From contig JBPOJN010000063.1 in NCBI GenBank assembly GCA_052033505.1, forward strand, positions 1 through 21,735: a stretch of DNA of 21,735 nucleotides, written 5' to 3'. Below, in pieces: positions 7,365-14,449 of this stretch (positions within the stretch are counted from its first letter, which is position 1; every line of letters begins with the position of its first letter). Origin of the DNA: JBPOJN01 sp052033505 (GTDB lineage Bacteria; UBA10199; JACPAL01; GCA-016699445). Below the pieces are notes generated by a model. That model was not told where the DNA came from. It did no database searches and saw only the letters and a program-made list of their open reading frames with translations. The position numbers were made by a program, and so were the translations under genes.

Positions 7365-7691
7365 CTAGTGCCAAATGACCTTCGTGCCGTCCGTGAAAAG
7401 AAGCGGAATGAAATCCTTCATCTCGATCGCCGTCACGCCGTCGACGGTGGCTCCGATCGCCCTCTCCCGTAGGGAAAACCCGTCGGCGAGTAATGTCACT
7501 TTCTTCTGCCTCAAGTGACCGAAAAGAGCTTCGCAAGAAGAACCTTTCCTCAAACCCAAAACAGCATTCTGGATGAGATAAAGGGTCACTTCGTGGCCTC
7601 GCGCCAGAAATCCTTCGACCACCGCAGGCAAATCGCGTGCGACCGCATTTTCAAAAGGATCTTGAGTTTCTATCAAAAGATATTTCGTCAT
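7365..7691 (-). CDS. DsrE-family protein (first of three)
   Basis: A 108-residue soluble protein of the DsrE/DsrH-like fold. The N-terminal strand K-Y-L-L-I-E-T, the G-H-E-V-T-L-Y-L-I-Q-N-A-V segment (32-44) and the K-V-T-L-L-A-D-G-F-S-L-R-E-R (64-77) region align with the other two DsrE proteins next door. At the active-site position it has D70 and S73 instead of cysteines; a lone cysteine is at 53, elsewhere in the fold. It is probably a partner subunit. The ribosome binding site GGAG lies six bases before ATG 7691. It follows dppB by 21 bases and precedes the next paralog by 7 bases, so all are likely on one message. Confidence 0.78.
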   Translation of the reverse strand: MTKYLLIETQDPFENAVARDLPAVVEGFLARGHEVTLYLIQNAVLGLRKGSSCEALFGHLRQKKVTLLADGFSLRERAIGATVDGVTAIEMKDFIPLLFTDGTKVIWH

Positions 7692-7712
7692 ACGTTCTCC
7701 GGTAACGCCTTC

Positions 7713-8633
7713 TTAAAGGAATCTAATCCTCGGATCCAGCTTCGCCTGTAACAAATCGGTAAAAATATTCACCAAGGTGTACGAAAACGCGATGCACAGG
7801 ATGCATCCCTGCACGACGGGATAATCACGGCGCTCGATAGACTGGATCAGCAGAGATCCCAGGCCGGGCCACGCGAAAATGCGCTCGGTCACGACGGCGC
7901 CGGCGAGCAGGACGCCGAATTGAAGCCCCACGATCGTAAGGATGGGATTGAGAGCGTTTCTCAAAGCATGCTTCAAGACGATCGTTTTTTCGGCGACGCC
8001 CTTGGCGCGGGCGGTCCGGACGAAATCTTCCCTCAAAGTCTCGATCATTGAGGAACGCGTCATGCGCGTCAGGATCGCGGCCATGCCGAAACCCAGCGTC
8101 ATCGCGGGCAGGACGATGCTACCCGTTTCCCGGCTACCGGAGATGGGCAGGAGATCAAGTTTCACGGAGAAAACGTGAACGAGTAAAGGGCCCAAGAGAA
8201 ACCCCGGGATCGAAATCCCCAAAATCCCGATCAAAAGTGAGACGTGATCCCAGACGCGGCCTTTAAAAACCGCAGCGAGCGTGCCCATCACGAGCGAGAA
8301 GGTGATCGCCACGATCATCGCAGCGCCGGAGAGCTTCAACGAATAGGGATAACTCTCCGCAATGAGCTTCAGCACGGGACGCCTCTCGACAAGCGATCTC
8401 CCCCAATCGCCGGTGACGACGCCGCCTACGTAATGCGTGAACTGACGCGGCAGCGATTGATTCAAGCCCAAGGCCTCGCGCATGGCCTGACGGTCCGCGG
8501 GCATGGCCTGTTCGCCCAGGATAATGTCGACGGGATCTCCCGGCACGAGATGGACCAGCGAAAAAACCAGCGTCAGCACCGTCAGCAAGACGGGCGTCAA
8601 AAGCAAAAGACGTTTGAGAAAATAGCGCAGCAT
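7713..8633 (-). CDS. dppB: Peptide/nickel-type ABC transporter permease, DppB/OppB family
   Basis: A 306-residue inner-membrane permease and partner of the DppC-like protein. It opens with M-L-R-Y-F-L-K-R-L-L-L-L, the classic DppB start, followed by H-L-V-P-G-D-P. The EAA loop is V-R-T-A-R-A-K-G-V followed by K-H-A-L-R-N-A-L-N-P, which docks the ATPase. About six membrane helices are evident. ATG 8633 follows directly on the TAA of the solute-binding protein with no gap, which points to coupling. The C-terminal D-P-R-I-R is typical. No ATP-binding subunit gene (DppD/DppF) is found in this window. Confidence 0.93.
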   Translation of the reverse strand: MLRYFLKRLLLLTPVLLTVLTLVFSLVHLVPGDPVDIILGEQAMPADRQAMREALGLNQSLPRQFTHYVGGVVTGDWGRSLVERRPVLKLIAESYPYSLKLSGAAMIVAITFSLVMGTLAAVFKGRVWDHVSLLIGILGISIPGFLLGPLLVHVFSVKLDLLPISGSRETGSIVLPAMTLGFGMAAILTRMTRSSMIETLREDFVRTARAKGVAEKTIVLKHALRNALNPILTIVGLQFGVLLAGAVVTERIFAWPGLGSLLIQSIERRDYPVVQGCILCIAFSYTLVNIFTDLLQAKLDPRIRFL

Positions 8634-10184
8634 TTATTTTTTACTCACCTCGGCGATCCACTCGAAAGACGCATTCGGCCTCAACCGCAAACCTTGGACG
8701 CGCTTGGAGACGACCGCGTAATTCGTCTCATACCACAACGGGATAATGGGCAGGTCGCGCGCCAGGATTTTTTGCACTTCGGAATAAATCGCCCGCCTCC
8801 GCGCGATATCGGAAACACCCCGCCCTTCTTCGGTCAGACGGTCCACGGTGGCGTCCTGATAAGCCCCGCGATTGGCGCCCGCGGGCGGTGTCTGCGCGCT
8901 GTGGAAGACGTTGTAAAAAATATCGGGCTCAGAGACCCCGACCCAGGTCAGCGAAAAAATATCGAAGTTGCCCGCGTTCACGTCATGGAAGAAAATCCCC
9001 CATTCATACGGCAAGACCTGAACCGCGATCCCGATGTCTTTGAGATACCGCGCCATGAGACGGGCGAGCGCGATACGGTCTTTTTTGGTCGACGTCTTAT
9101 AGGTCACGGTGAATCTCGGCGCGGGACCGTCGCCGTCGGGATCGGGAAATCCGGCTTCGTCGAGCAAGCTCTTCGCTTTTTTCGGATCGTATCCGTATTG
9201 CGGGACGTCGGCTTCGTAAGCCCAATGCACGGGGGCTAGAATCCCCGTCGCGGGCGCCGCAAGACCGCCCAAGCGATGCTCCATCAGGGACTTCCGATCA
9301 ATCGCATAGGCGATCGCCTGCCTTACTCTCAAATTTTGCAAAGGATTGCCGTTTCGAGACCGGAGCTGAAGGCCCAGATACGTCATGTTGATGCCTTCGG
9401 TCGTCGCGAGAAAGAGATTCGGATCGTCTTTAACGGCGGGCAAAAGCGGCGGCGGGACATTATTCTGCAAAACATCAATACGGCCGTTTTTCAATTCCAA
9501 GAGACGCAAGTTGTCGTCCGGCACGACGCGGAATAATACATTCTCGATCCCGGGTCCGGGCGTCCCATCCCCGGAATACCGCACGAGATGGATTTCTTCA
9601 TTAGGGCGAACCTCCGACAAACGATAAGGTCCCGTACCGATTTGCGGGTCTCCCTGCGTAGGCAGGATGCCGATCGTCAACGCAGCCAAGATCGGCGAAA
9701 AAGGTTCTTTCAGCGTAATGACCAGCTCCAAGGGCGATAGGATCTCGATCACCTCGATATTATTAAACGTCGATTGGAACGGCGAGTTCAGCGCCGGATC
9801 GCGCGTCGACTCGAGCGTGAACTTTACGTCCTCCGCGGTGAACGAGCGTCCGTTATGAAAACGAATTCCGTCTTTGAGCCAAAAATGATATTTCAAATCG
9901 GATTCGACTTTATACCTTGCGACTAAGTCCGGAACGATCTCCAACCGCTCGGAGTAACGAAACAGGCCGCGATGCAAGAGCTGGGAGATTTTAGAGGAAT
10001 ACGCGTCGGAGGTGAGCCGCGGATCGAAAGTCAGCGGCATGGTTTCGATGCCGACCACCAAAGTATCCGCGGGCGTCTTAAGCTGCGAAGAACCGCAACC
10101 GATGAAACACAAAGAAAACAGGGAAACAACCTTGAAAATCCGGAGGGTCTGGCGTTTCGAAAAAATCCATGGGATGGGTGGCAC
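8634..10184 (-). CDS. Peptide-type ABC transporter substrate-binding lipoprotein (SBP_bac_5)
   Basis: A 516-residue solute-binding protein of the DppA/OppA/MppA family that delivers peptides, or related ligands, to the permeases. The N-terminus carries K/R residues, a hydrophobic stretch and F-I-G-C-G-S, a lipobox-like site at cysteine about 30, so it is a probable lipoprotein. The mature part opens with T-L-V-V-G-I-E-T-M-P-L-T-F-D-P, typical of the family, and later has R-F-H-N-G-R-S-F-T-A-E-D-V and I-A-Y-A-I-D-R-K. The start is a GTG at 10184 with no Shine-Dalgarno; no better in-frame start precedes the signal. A promoter lies right upstream, so the message may be nearly leaderless. Given the neighbours, murein peptides are a plausible ligand, but this is inference. 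Confidence 0.9.
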   Translation of the reverse strand: MPPIPWIFSKRQTLRIFKVVSLFSLCFIGCGSSQLKTPADTLVVGIETMPLTFDPRLTSDAYSSKISQLLHRGLFRYSERLEIVPDLVARYKVESDLKYHFWLKDGIRFHNGRSFTAEDVKFTLESTRDPALNSPFQSTFNNIEVIEILSPLELVITLKEPFSPILAALTIGILPTQGDPQIGTGPYRLSEVRPNEEIHLVRYSGDGTPGPGIENVLFRVVPDDNLRLLELKNGRIDVLQNNVPPPLLPAVKDDPNLFLATTEGINMTYLGLQLRSRNGNPLQNLRVRQAIAYAIDRKSLMEHRLGGLAAPATGILAPVHWAYEADVPQYGYDPKKAKSLLDEAGFPDPDGDGPAPRFTVTYKTSTKKDRIALARLMARYLKDIGIAVQVLPYEWGIFFHDVNAGNFDIFSLTWVGVSEPDIFYNVFHSAQTPPAGANRGAYQDATVDRLTEEGRGVSDIARRRAIYSEVQKILARDLPIIPLWYETNYAVVSKRVQGLRLRPNASFEWIAEVSKK

Positions 10185-10194
10185 GCGACGAAAA

Positions 10195-10221
10195 ATTATG
10201 CGAGTTTGTAAATCGTGTCAA
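10195..10221 (-). promoter_or_regulatory. Candidate promoter of the peptide-transporter/DsrE/nagZ operon
   Basis: On the minus strand a perfect -35 TTGACA (10221-10216) is followed by CATAAT (10200-10195, spacer 15) or TAATTT (10198-10193, spacer 17). Transcription would start around 10186-10188, only 2-4 bases before the GTG at 10184. The -10 region covers the start codon of the divergent dacB at 10198, so the two genes are physically interlocked. Confidence 0.5.
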
Positions 10222-11430
10222 ACATTGGTCTGGCTCCTCTCTTTTCTTTTTCTAGCGTCCGCACAGGCCGCGTCTCCGTCTGCTGCCCATAAAATCAACC
10301 CCCAAACTATCGATGATTTTTTGATGAAGTCGGCGCTCAAGTCCGCCTCGATGTCGCTCCAAGTCGCCTCACTTCCGGAAGGAAAGATCCTCTACCAGCG
10401 TTACGCGGACGTCCCCATGATCCCCGCTTCCAATATGAAGATCGTCACGATGGCGGCAGCCTTGCGGGAACTCGGCCCTCTCTACACCTTCCGCACGGAG
10501 ATTTACGCGCGGGCGCCGGCGCCGAAGGACGGACGCTTGCCGGAAATTTGGATCAAAGGCTACGGCGATCCTTTTCTGACCCAAGAATCGCTCCGTGACA
10601 TCGCTCATCAGCTGGCTGTGTCCGGCGTCAAGACCGTGGACGGAGCGGTCTATCTCGACCAAACCTATTTCGACCGCAATGGATTGACGACGTATCTTTC
10701 GGGGGAAGACGACCTCTTGCACACGATCGTGACCGGTACCTTGCCCAGCGGTCATTCGCCCAAGGCGCGCGTCCAAAAAGACGATCCTGATTTGGAAACC
10801 GGACGCACTCTCATGCGTCTGATGTCTTTGGAGCGCATTACGGTCACAGGCCCCTTACGTCGCGAGGCCGTTCCGAAAGACGCCTTCCTCCTCCTGACCC
10901 ACCGCTCACCGCCTTTCAGTGAAATTCTCAAAAAACTCGGCAAATCGAGCGACAATTTCATCGCCGAGCAATTGGTCAAAACCATCGCCGCCAAACATTT
11001 CGGCCCTCCAGGCGCTCTGAACCGCGGACTCTTCCTGATGCGCGACTACTTGAAGTCGTTGGGCATCCCGGAATCGGAATTCGTCTTGGACAACGGATCG
11101 GGACTGACGCGGATATCAAAAATGACGGCCGCGCATTTCGTCAAAATCCTCTTCGACATGTCGGTGTCGCCCTGGAAGGACGAGTTTCGGGAAGCCTTGG
11201 CGGTCTCCGGAACCGACGGGACCTTGGTACGTCGTTTTTCTCCGCGCTTAAAAGGCAAAGTCATCGCTAAAACCGGAACGCTTCGCGGCGTCACGGCGCT
11301 TTCAGGGTATGTGCTCGACGGAAAAAAGCAGTTCGCGTTTTCTTTCCTCTTCAACGACTTTCAGGCTTCCCTTTCGGAGGCGACGCGCATAGAAGACGCT
11401 TTATTAACGCTAATTTCTGATTCCTTATGA
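10198..11430 (+). CDS. dacB: PBP4-type D-alanyl-D-alanine carboxypeptidase/endopeptidase
   Basis: A 410-residue exported class C penicillin-binding protein (peptidase family S13) that trims or cleaves murein peptide crosslinks in the periplasm. The signal peptide has K5 and a leucine-rich core ending A-S-A-Q-A-A near residue 25. The three catalytic motifs are present: S-N-M-K (78-81), S-D-N (251-253) and K-T-G (358-360). The part between the first two motifs is shorter than in E. coli PBP4 (477 residues), as in many compact S13 enzymes. I chose ATG 10198; ATG 10174 is in frame, adds R-R-K to the n-region and is a real alternative, and neither has a clear ribosome binding site. It overlaps mltD by four bases (ATGA). 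Confidence 0.9.
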   Translation: MRVCKSCQTLVWLLSFLFLASAQAASPSAAHKINPQTIDDFLMKSALKSASMSLQVASLPEGKILYQRYADVPMIPASNMKIVTMAAALRELGPLYTFRTEIYARAPAPKDGRLPEIWIKGYGDPFLTQESLRDIAHQLAVSGVKTVDGAVYLDQTYFDRNGLTTYLSGEDDLLHTIVTGTLPSGHSPKARVQKDDPDLETGRTLMRLMSLERITVTGPLRREAVPKDAFLLLTHRSPPFSEILKKLGKSSDNFIAEQLVKTIAAKHFGPPGALNRGLFLMRDYLKSLGIPESEFVLDNGSGLTRISKMTAAHFVKILFDMSVSPWKDEFREALAVSGTDGTLVRRFSPRLKGKVIAKTGTLRGVTALSGYVLDGKKQFAFSFLFNDFQASLSEATRIEDALLTLISDSL

Positions 11431-12905
11431 ACGCAACGCGACGCGGTTTGATAATCGCCCTTCTCCTCTTTTCACTGGGATTCGGACTGCACGCGTCTTT
11501 GACGAAACTTTCCGGCGAACTCCCGCAAATCTTCCCCGACGTCGCCCGCGAAGACCGGATACTGCCTCCGCCTCCGGAAACGAAACTCGAAGAGGACATT
11601 CCTCCTCCGCAAAATGCCGTACCCATCAAGCGCTCTCAAGAAGTCTTCGAAAACGCAGTACAAGCCTCGACTGAATCCCTAAAACCCGTCGCAGGACTCG
11701 CCTCCAAAAGACCTTTGATCCATGGAAGCCGGCTGCCAGAGTTGTCGGGACTCACGCGCGGGGTCAGTGAGCGCTTTCCCGTCCCGGCCGTCCTCGTTCC
11801 GGCGGTAGATTTTTGGAAAAAAATATACGGCGTCTACAGCTCGCGGCAGGTGGTGATCCACGACATGGATCATCTGGAGGTCGAATACGGAGTTTTAGAT
11901 TTTGATGAGGCCGGCAAAAAAGTTTCGCGCACAGCGGAAATCAACGCTCAGACCGCCAAAATCCGCGCTGCCTTATCGGAGCTCAACGCTTGGGACGGAC
12001 ATTCCCCTGTGTCGAATGAAGCCCAGAGAATCGCAGTGCTATTCCAGAACGTTTCCGATCCCTTAAAATATAAAAAGGCCAAGGACGCGATTAGGACCCA
12101 AACGGGCATGAAGGATCGCTTCTTGGCCGGCATCCGGCGCTCAGGTCGCTACCTACCGACCTTCGAGCGGATTTTTCAGCAGTATGGAGTTCCACGAGAG
12201 ATCACGCGTTTAGTCTTCGTAGAATCGACTTTTTTCGAGAAGGCCTTTTCAAAAGTGGGCGCCGCCGGACTCTGGCAGTTCATGCCGGAGACGGGTAAGA
12301 ACTACATGACGGTCACGCGCCAAGTGGACGAACGTTACGACCCGATTCTCGCCACCCACGGAGCGGCGCAGCTTTTGCTGAAAAACTATGCCCTCTTGGG
12401 CACCTGGCCATTGGCGATCAACGCTTACAACTCCGGCGGCGGAAACCTGCTCAAGGCCATCGCTGCCCACGGCACACGCGACATCGGGACCATCATCAAA
12501 AACTACCGCAGCGGCAGCTATGCGTTCGCTTCGCGGAATTTTTTCCCGTCTTTCCTAGCCGCTTTGGACGTCTATGAAAATGCCGATCGTTTCTTCGGAT
12601 CGATCAAAAAAGACGTCCCGCTGAACTTCGACGTCGTCACCCTGCCTACGACGATGAGCTTTCCCGAAATCGCCGTTTTTTCCGAAGCGTCTTTAGACCA
12701 ATTAAAAGAACTCAATCCCGCCTATGCGCCCGAAGTTTTTGAAGGAAAATTTTCGCTTGCGAGCGGCACACAGATCCGTTTGCCCCAAGGCCGCCAGGCT
12801 TTTTTTGCGGCCCGATGGGTCCGAAACTCTTTCCCCTCCCCCGCTCTACCCCCGGTGTCCGAACCCTCCGCCGCGCCCTTGGCTTTGAGCCTTCCGACCC
12901 CTTAA
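11427..12905 (+). CDS. mltD: Membrane-associated lytic murein transglycosylase, MltD-like
   Basis: A 492-residue exported protein with an SLT (goose-lysozyme-like) domain that cleaves the glycan strand with formation of anhydroMurNAc, the substrate type handled later by NagZ. The N-terminus has R-R followed by a hydrophobic segment (about 7-24), then a proline-rich linker (47-65). The catalytic domain lies near 240-400, with V-F-V-E-S-T-F containing the likely acid Glu266, G-L-W-Q-F-M-P-E-T-G (281-290) and A-I-N-A-Y-N-S-G (330-337). A C-terminal segment around 420-475 looks like a weak LysM-like repeat, but I am not sure. ATG 11427 overlaps the dacB stop (ATGA), so the two are co-translated. 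The last 20 residues are rich in proline, alanine and serine. Confidence 0.88.
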   Translation: MNATRRGLIIALLLFSLGFGLHASLTKLSGELPQIFPDVAREDRILPPPPETKLEEDIPPPQNAVPIKRSQEVFENAVQASTESLKPVAGLASKRPLIHGSRLPELSGLTRGVSERFPVPAVLVPAVDFWKKIYGVYSSRQVVIHDMDHLEVEYGVLDFDEAGKKVSRTAEINAQTAKIRAALSELNAWDGHSPVSNEAQRIAVLFQNVSDPLKYKKAKDAIRTQTGMKDRFLAGIRRSGRYLPTFERIFQQYGVPREITRLVFVESTFFEKAFSKVGAAGLWQFMPETGKNYMTVTRQVDERYDPILATHGAAQLLLKNYALLGTWPLAINAYNSGGGNLLKAIAAHGTRDIGTIIKNYRSGSYAFASRNFFPSFLAALDVYENADRFFGSIKKDVPLNFDVVTLPTTMSFPEIAVFSEASLDQLKELNPAYAPEVFEGKFSLASGTQIRLPQGRQAFFAARWVRNSFPSPALPPVSEPSAAPLALSLPTP

Positions 12906-12944
12906 ACGTTCTCAGATTGGCGAAATAAGTGACACATCCCTGAC

Positions 12945-12973
12945 AAAAGGGTGGGAAGCGACCCATGCCTTTT
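12945..12973 (+). terminator. Candidate terminator after dacB-mltD
   Basis: AAAAGG-GTGGG pairs with CCCAT-(G)-CCTTTT around a six-base loop AAGCGA. This gives an 11-pair stem with one bulged G and one G-T wobble, 40 bases after the mltD stop. The T-run is short (four) and part of the stem, so termination strength is uncertain. The stem could also work on the other strand. Confidence 0.45.
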
Positions 12974-13075
12974 CCGGGAAGTGGATAGATTTATAGCTGT
13001 TTTCGTCGAAAGGAGGAGGCGGATTTTTTGGCCCCTTGATTGCTGCTAAGGCCTATACCTAACGGAGGAAACCTT

Positions 13076-13255
13076 ATGTTTGTTGGAATCATCAAAACGC
13101 GTGACGTCCTGCTTCATCCCATCACCATCATGAAAATGCGGGGCGTAAAAGGCTACGCCAAGCTCTTAATCCGGGCGTTGAGCCCCCGCCGTTATCGCTT
13201 CATCTCGATGATCCAGAACACGCAGTGGGTGTTCCTGGGCAATAACAAGCGATAA
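13076..13255 (+). CDS. Small, very basic orphan protein (59 residues)
   Basis: I do not recognise this protein. It starts at ATG 13076 after an excellent ribosome binding site (ACGGAGGAA, about 6 bases upstream). Twelve of 59 residues are K or R and only one is acidic (D10), so it is strongly cationic. It has no clear membrane helix and no cysteine. An A-K-L-L-I-R-A-L-S-P-R-R-Y-R-F segment (28-42) suggests an amphipathic, nucleic-acid- or membrane-binding helix. The upstream 170-base gap holds the candidate terminator at 12945-12973 and a second SD-like run (AAAGGAGGAGG near 13009), but no convincing promoter. It ends two bases before the convergent release-factor-like gene. A ribosome- or RNA-associated role is possible but unproven. 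Confidence 0.65.
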   Translation: MFVGIIKTRDVLLHPITIMKMRGVKGYAKLLIRALSPRRYRFISMIQNTQWVFLGNNKR

Positions 13256-13257
13256 CG

Positions 13258-13668
13258 TCACCAGTCGGGCCGGCGTCTCATTTCTTTTTTCGAGGCGTGC
13301 AATTTCTTATTCGTCAACATCTTCTCCTTCGCTCTCTTGGACCTCTTCCTCTTCTGCCGGCGAATTTTCTCACGTCTTTGCTGCTCCGACGACTCCCGGC
13401 CCAAAGCCTTCTCTTCCAATTTTTCGCACAGAAGTCTGCGTGCTAAAAACCGGTTCATCGCCTGACTACGCGATTCCTGGCAGCGCACGCTCAATCCCGA
13501 GATTTCGTGGCGCAACGAAACCGCCATCGACGTCTTGTTGATTTTCTGTCCGCCCGCTCCGCTGCCTTTAACGAAATCCTCGATCAAATCCTCTTCGCGC
13601 AAGCCTAACTGCGCCATTTTTTCTTCGAGCTGTTTTTGTTTTTCGGGGGAAACGGGGAAGAGAGGCAT
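13258..13668 (-). CDS. Release-factor-like peptidyl-tRNA hydrolase domain protein (RF-1 GGQ domain)
   Basis: A 136-residue protein made of just the peptidyl-tRNA hydrolysis domain of class I release factors. The catalytic G-G-Q is at 39-41, within K-G-S-G-A-G-G-Q-K-I-N-K-T. The stop-codon-recognition domain of RF1/RF2 is absent. The C-terminal third (about 85-136) is a lysine- and arginine-rich helix-like tail, as in rescue factors such as ArfB (YaeJ) and the mitochondrial C12orf65/mtRF-R type, where the tail enters an empty mRNA channel or binds the large subunit. A ribosome rescue role is thus likely. A very strong ribosome binding site AAGGAGG precedes ATG 13668. It is the last gene of the minus-strand run, 13 bases after plsC. 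Confidence 0.85.
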   Translation of the reverse strand: MPLFPVSPEKQKQLEEKMAQLGLREEDLIEDFVKGSGAGGQKINKTSMAVSLRHEISGLSVRCQESRSQAMNRFLARRLLCEKLEEKALGRESSEQQRREKIRRQKRKRSKRAKEKMLTNKKLHASKKEMRRRPDW

Positions 13669-13681
13669 GCAACCTCCTTTT

Positions 13682-14437
13682 TTAGTTTCGTTCCAAGCTG
13701 CGCGTCATTTGGATGCGGGTGTGATTCATGAGCGATTCGATGCCCGACGGGTTACCGCGAAAAGACTCGACGGAGATCGGCGGCAGGATCTCGACGCGCA
13801 TGCGGGCCTTGCGGTGCAGGAGGACGGTATCTTTCGGCAGAGCTTCGGCGGAACCTTTGATGACCAAGGGAAGCACGTCACAGCCCGATTCGACGGCCAA
13901 CTTGAAAGCACCGATCTTGAACGGCAGCATTTTCTTCCCGTCGCGGGACCGCGTGCCTTCGGGGAAGAAAAGCATCGAGGATCCTTTTCGAAGCCAGTTT
14001 CGGGACGCTTGGATGCATTTTTCGCGGCTGGCTTCGTTCCCCCGATCGATCGGTACGTAACCATTCAACCACATATTCCAACCCAGGAGCGGGACCCGGA
14101 ACATGGCCTTTTTCGAAACCCATTTGAAATGCAGAAAAGTCGCGAAGACGACCAAGATATCCACCCATGACTGATGATTCGCGACGAGGATGTAGGGTTT
14201 ATTGCGCTCGACGTTTTGCTTGCCTTGAACGTTCAACAACCAAAAAGGATTCACCCACACGTACAGCGCCGCCCAAAAACAGGAAAACTGATGCAGGATT
14301 TTTAAATTACGGTCAAAAGGGCCGGTAATCACCCTCAAGACGGCAGCGATCAAAAAAAACACGGTCGAAGTCACGATGAAAAACGCCCATAAGAGGACGT
14401 TGATGGAGATAATGCCGGCCTTTCGAACGTTTTTCAT
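13682..14437 (-). CDS. plsC: 1-acyl-sn-glycerol-3-phosphate acyltransferase (PlsC family)
   Basis: A 251-residue inner-membrane acyltransferase that makes phosphatidic acid from lysophosphatidic acid in phospholipid synthesis. Motif I, N-H-Q-S-W-V-D, is at 87-93 and carries the catalytic His/Asp pair. Motif III, F-P-E-G-T-R-S, is at 158-164. One or two membrane helices precede the domain (about 8-36). AAAAGGA before ATG 14437 is a good ribosome binding site. It lies 12 bases after the cupredoxin-like gene and so probably shares the respiratory operon transcript, although its function is unrelated. Substrate specificity among lyso-acyltransferases cannot be settled from sequence. Confidence 0.9.
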   Translation of the reverse strand: MKNVRKAGIISINVLLWAFFIVTSTVFFLIAAVLRVITGPFDRNLKILHQFSCFWAALYVWVNPFWLLNVQGKQNVERNKPYILVANHQSWVDILVVFATFLHFKWVSKKAMFRVPLLGWNMWLNGYVPIDRGNEASREKCIQASRNWLRKGSSMLFFPEGTRSRDGKKMLPFKIGAFKLAVESGCDVLPLVIKGSAEALPKDTVLLHRKARMRVEILPPISVESFRGNPSGIESLMNHTRIQMTRSLERN

Positions 14438-14449
14438 GGAGTCCTTTTT

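Noticed and set aside
8244..9239. Long open frame of 331 codons on the plus strand
   Set aside because: It lies antisense across the well-supported DppB-like and solute-binding protein genes, has R/H/G/Q-rich composition typical of shadow frames, and shows no family motif.
13535..14170. Open frame of 211 codons on the plus strand
   Set aside because: It is antisense to the GGQ protein and PlsC, both with clear catalytic motifs.
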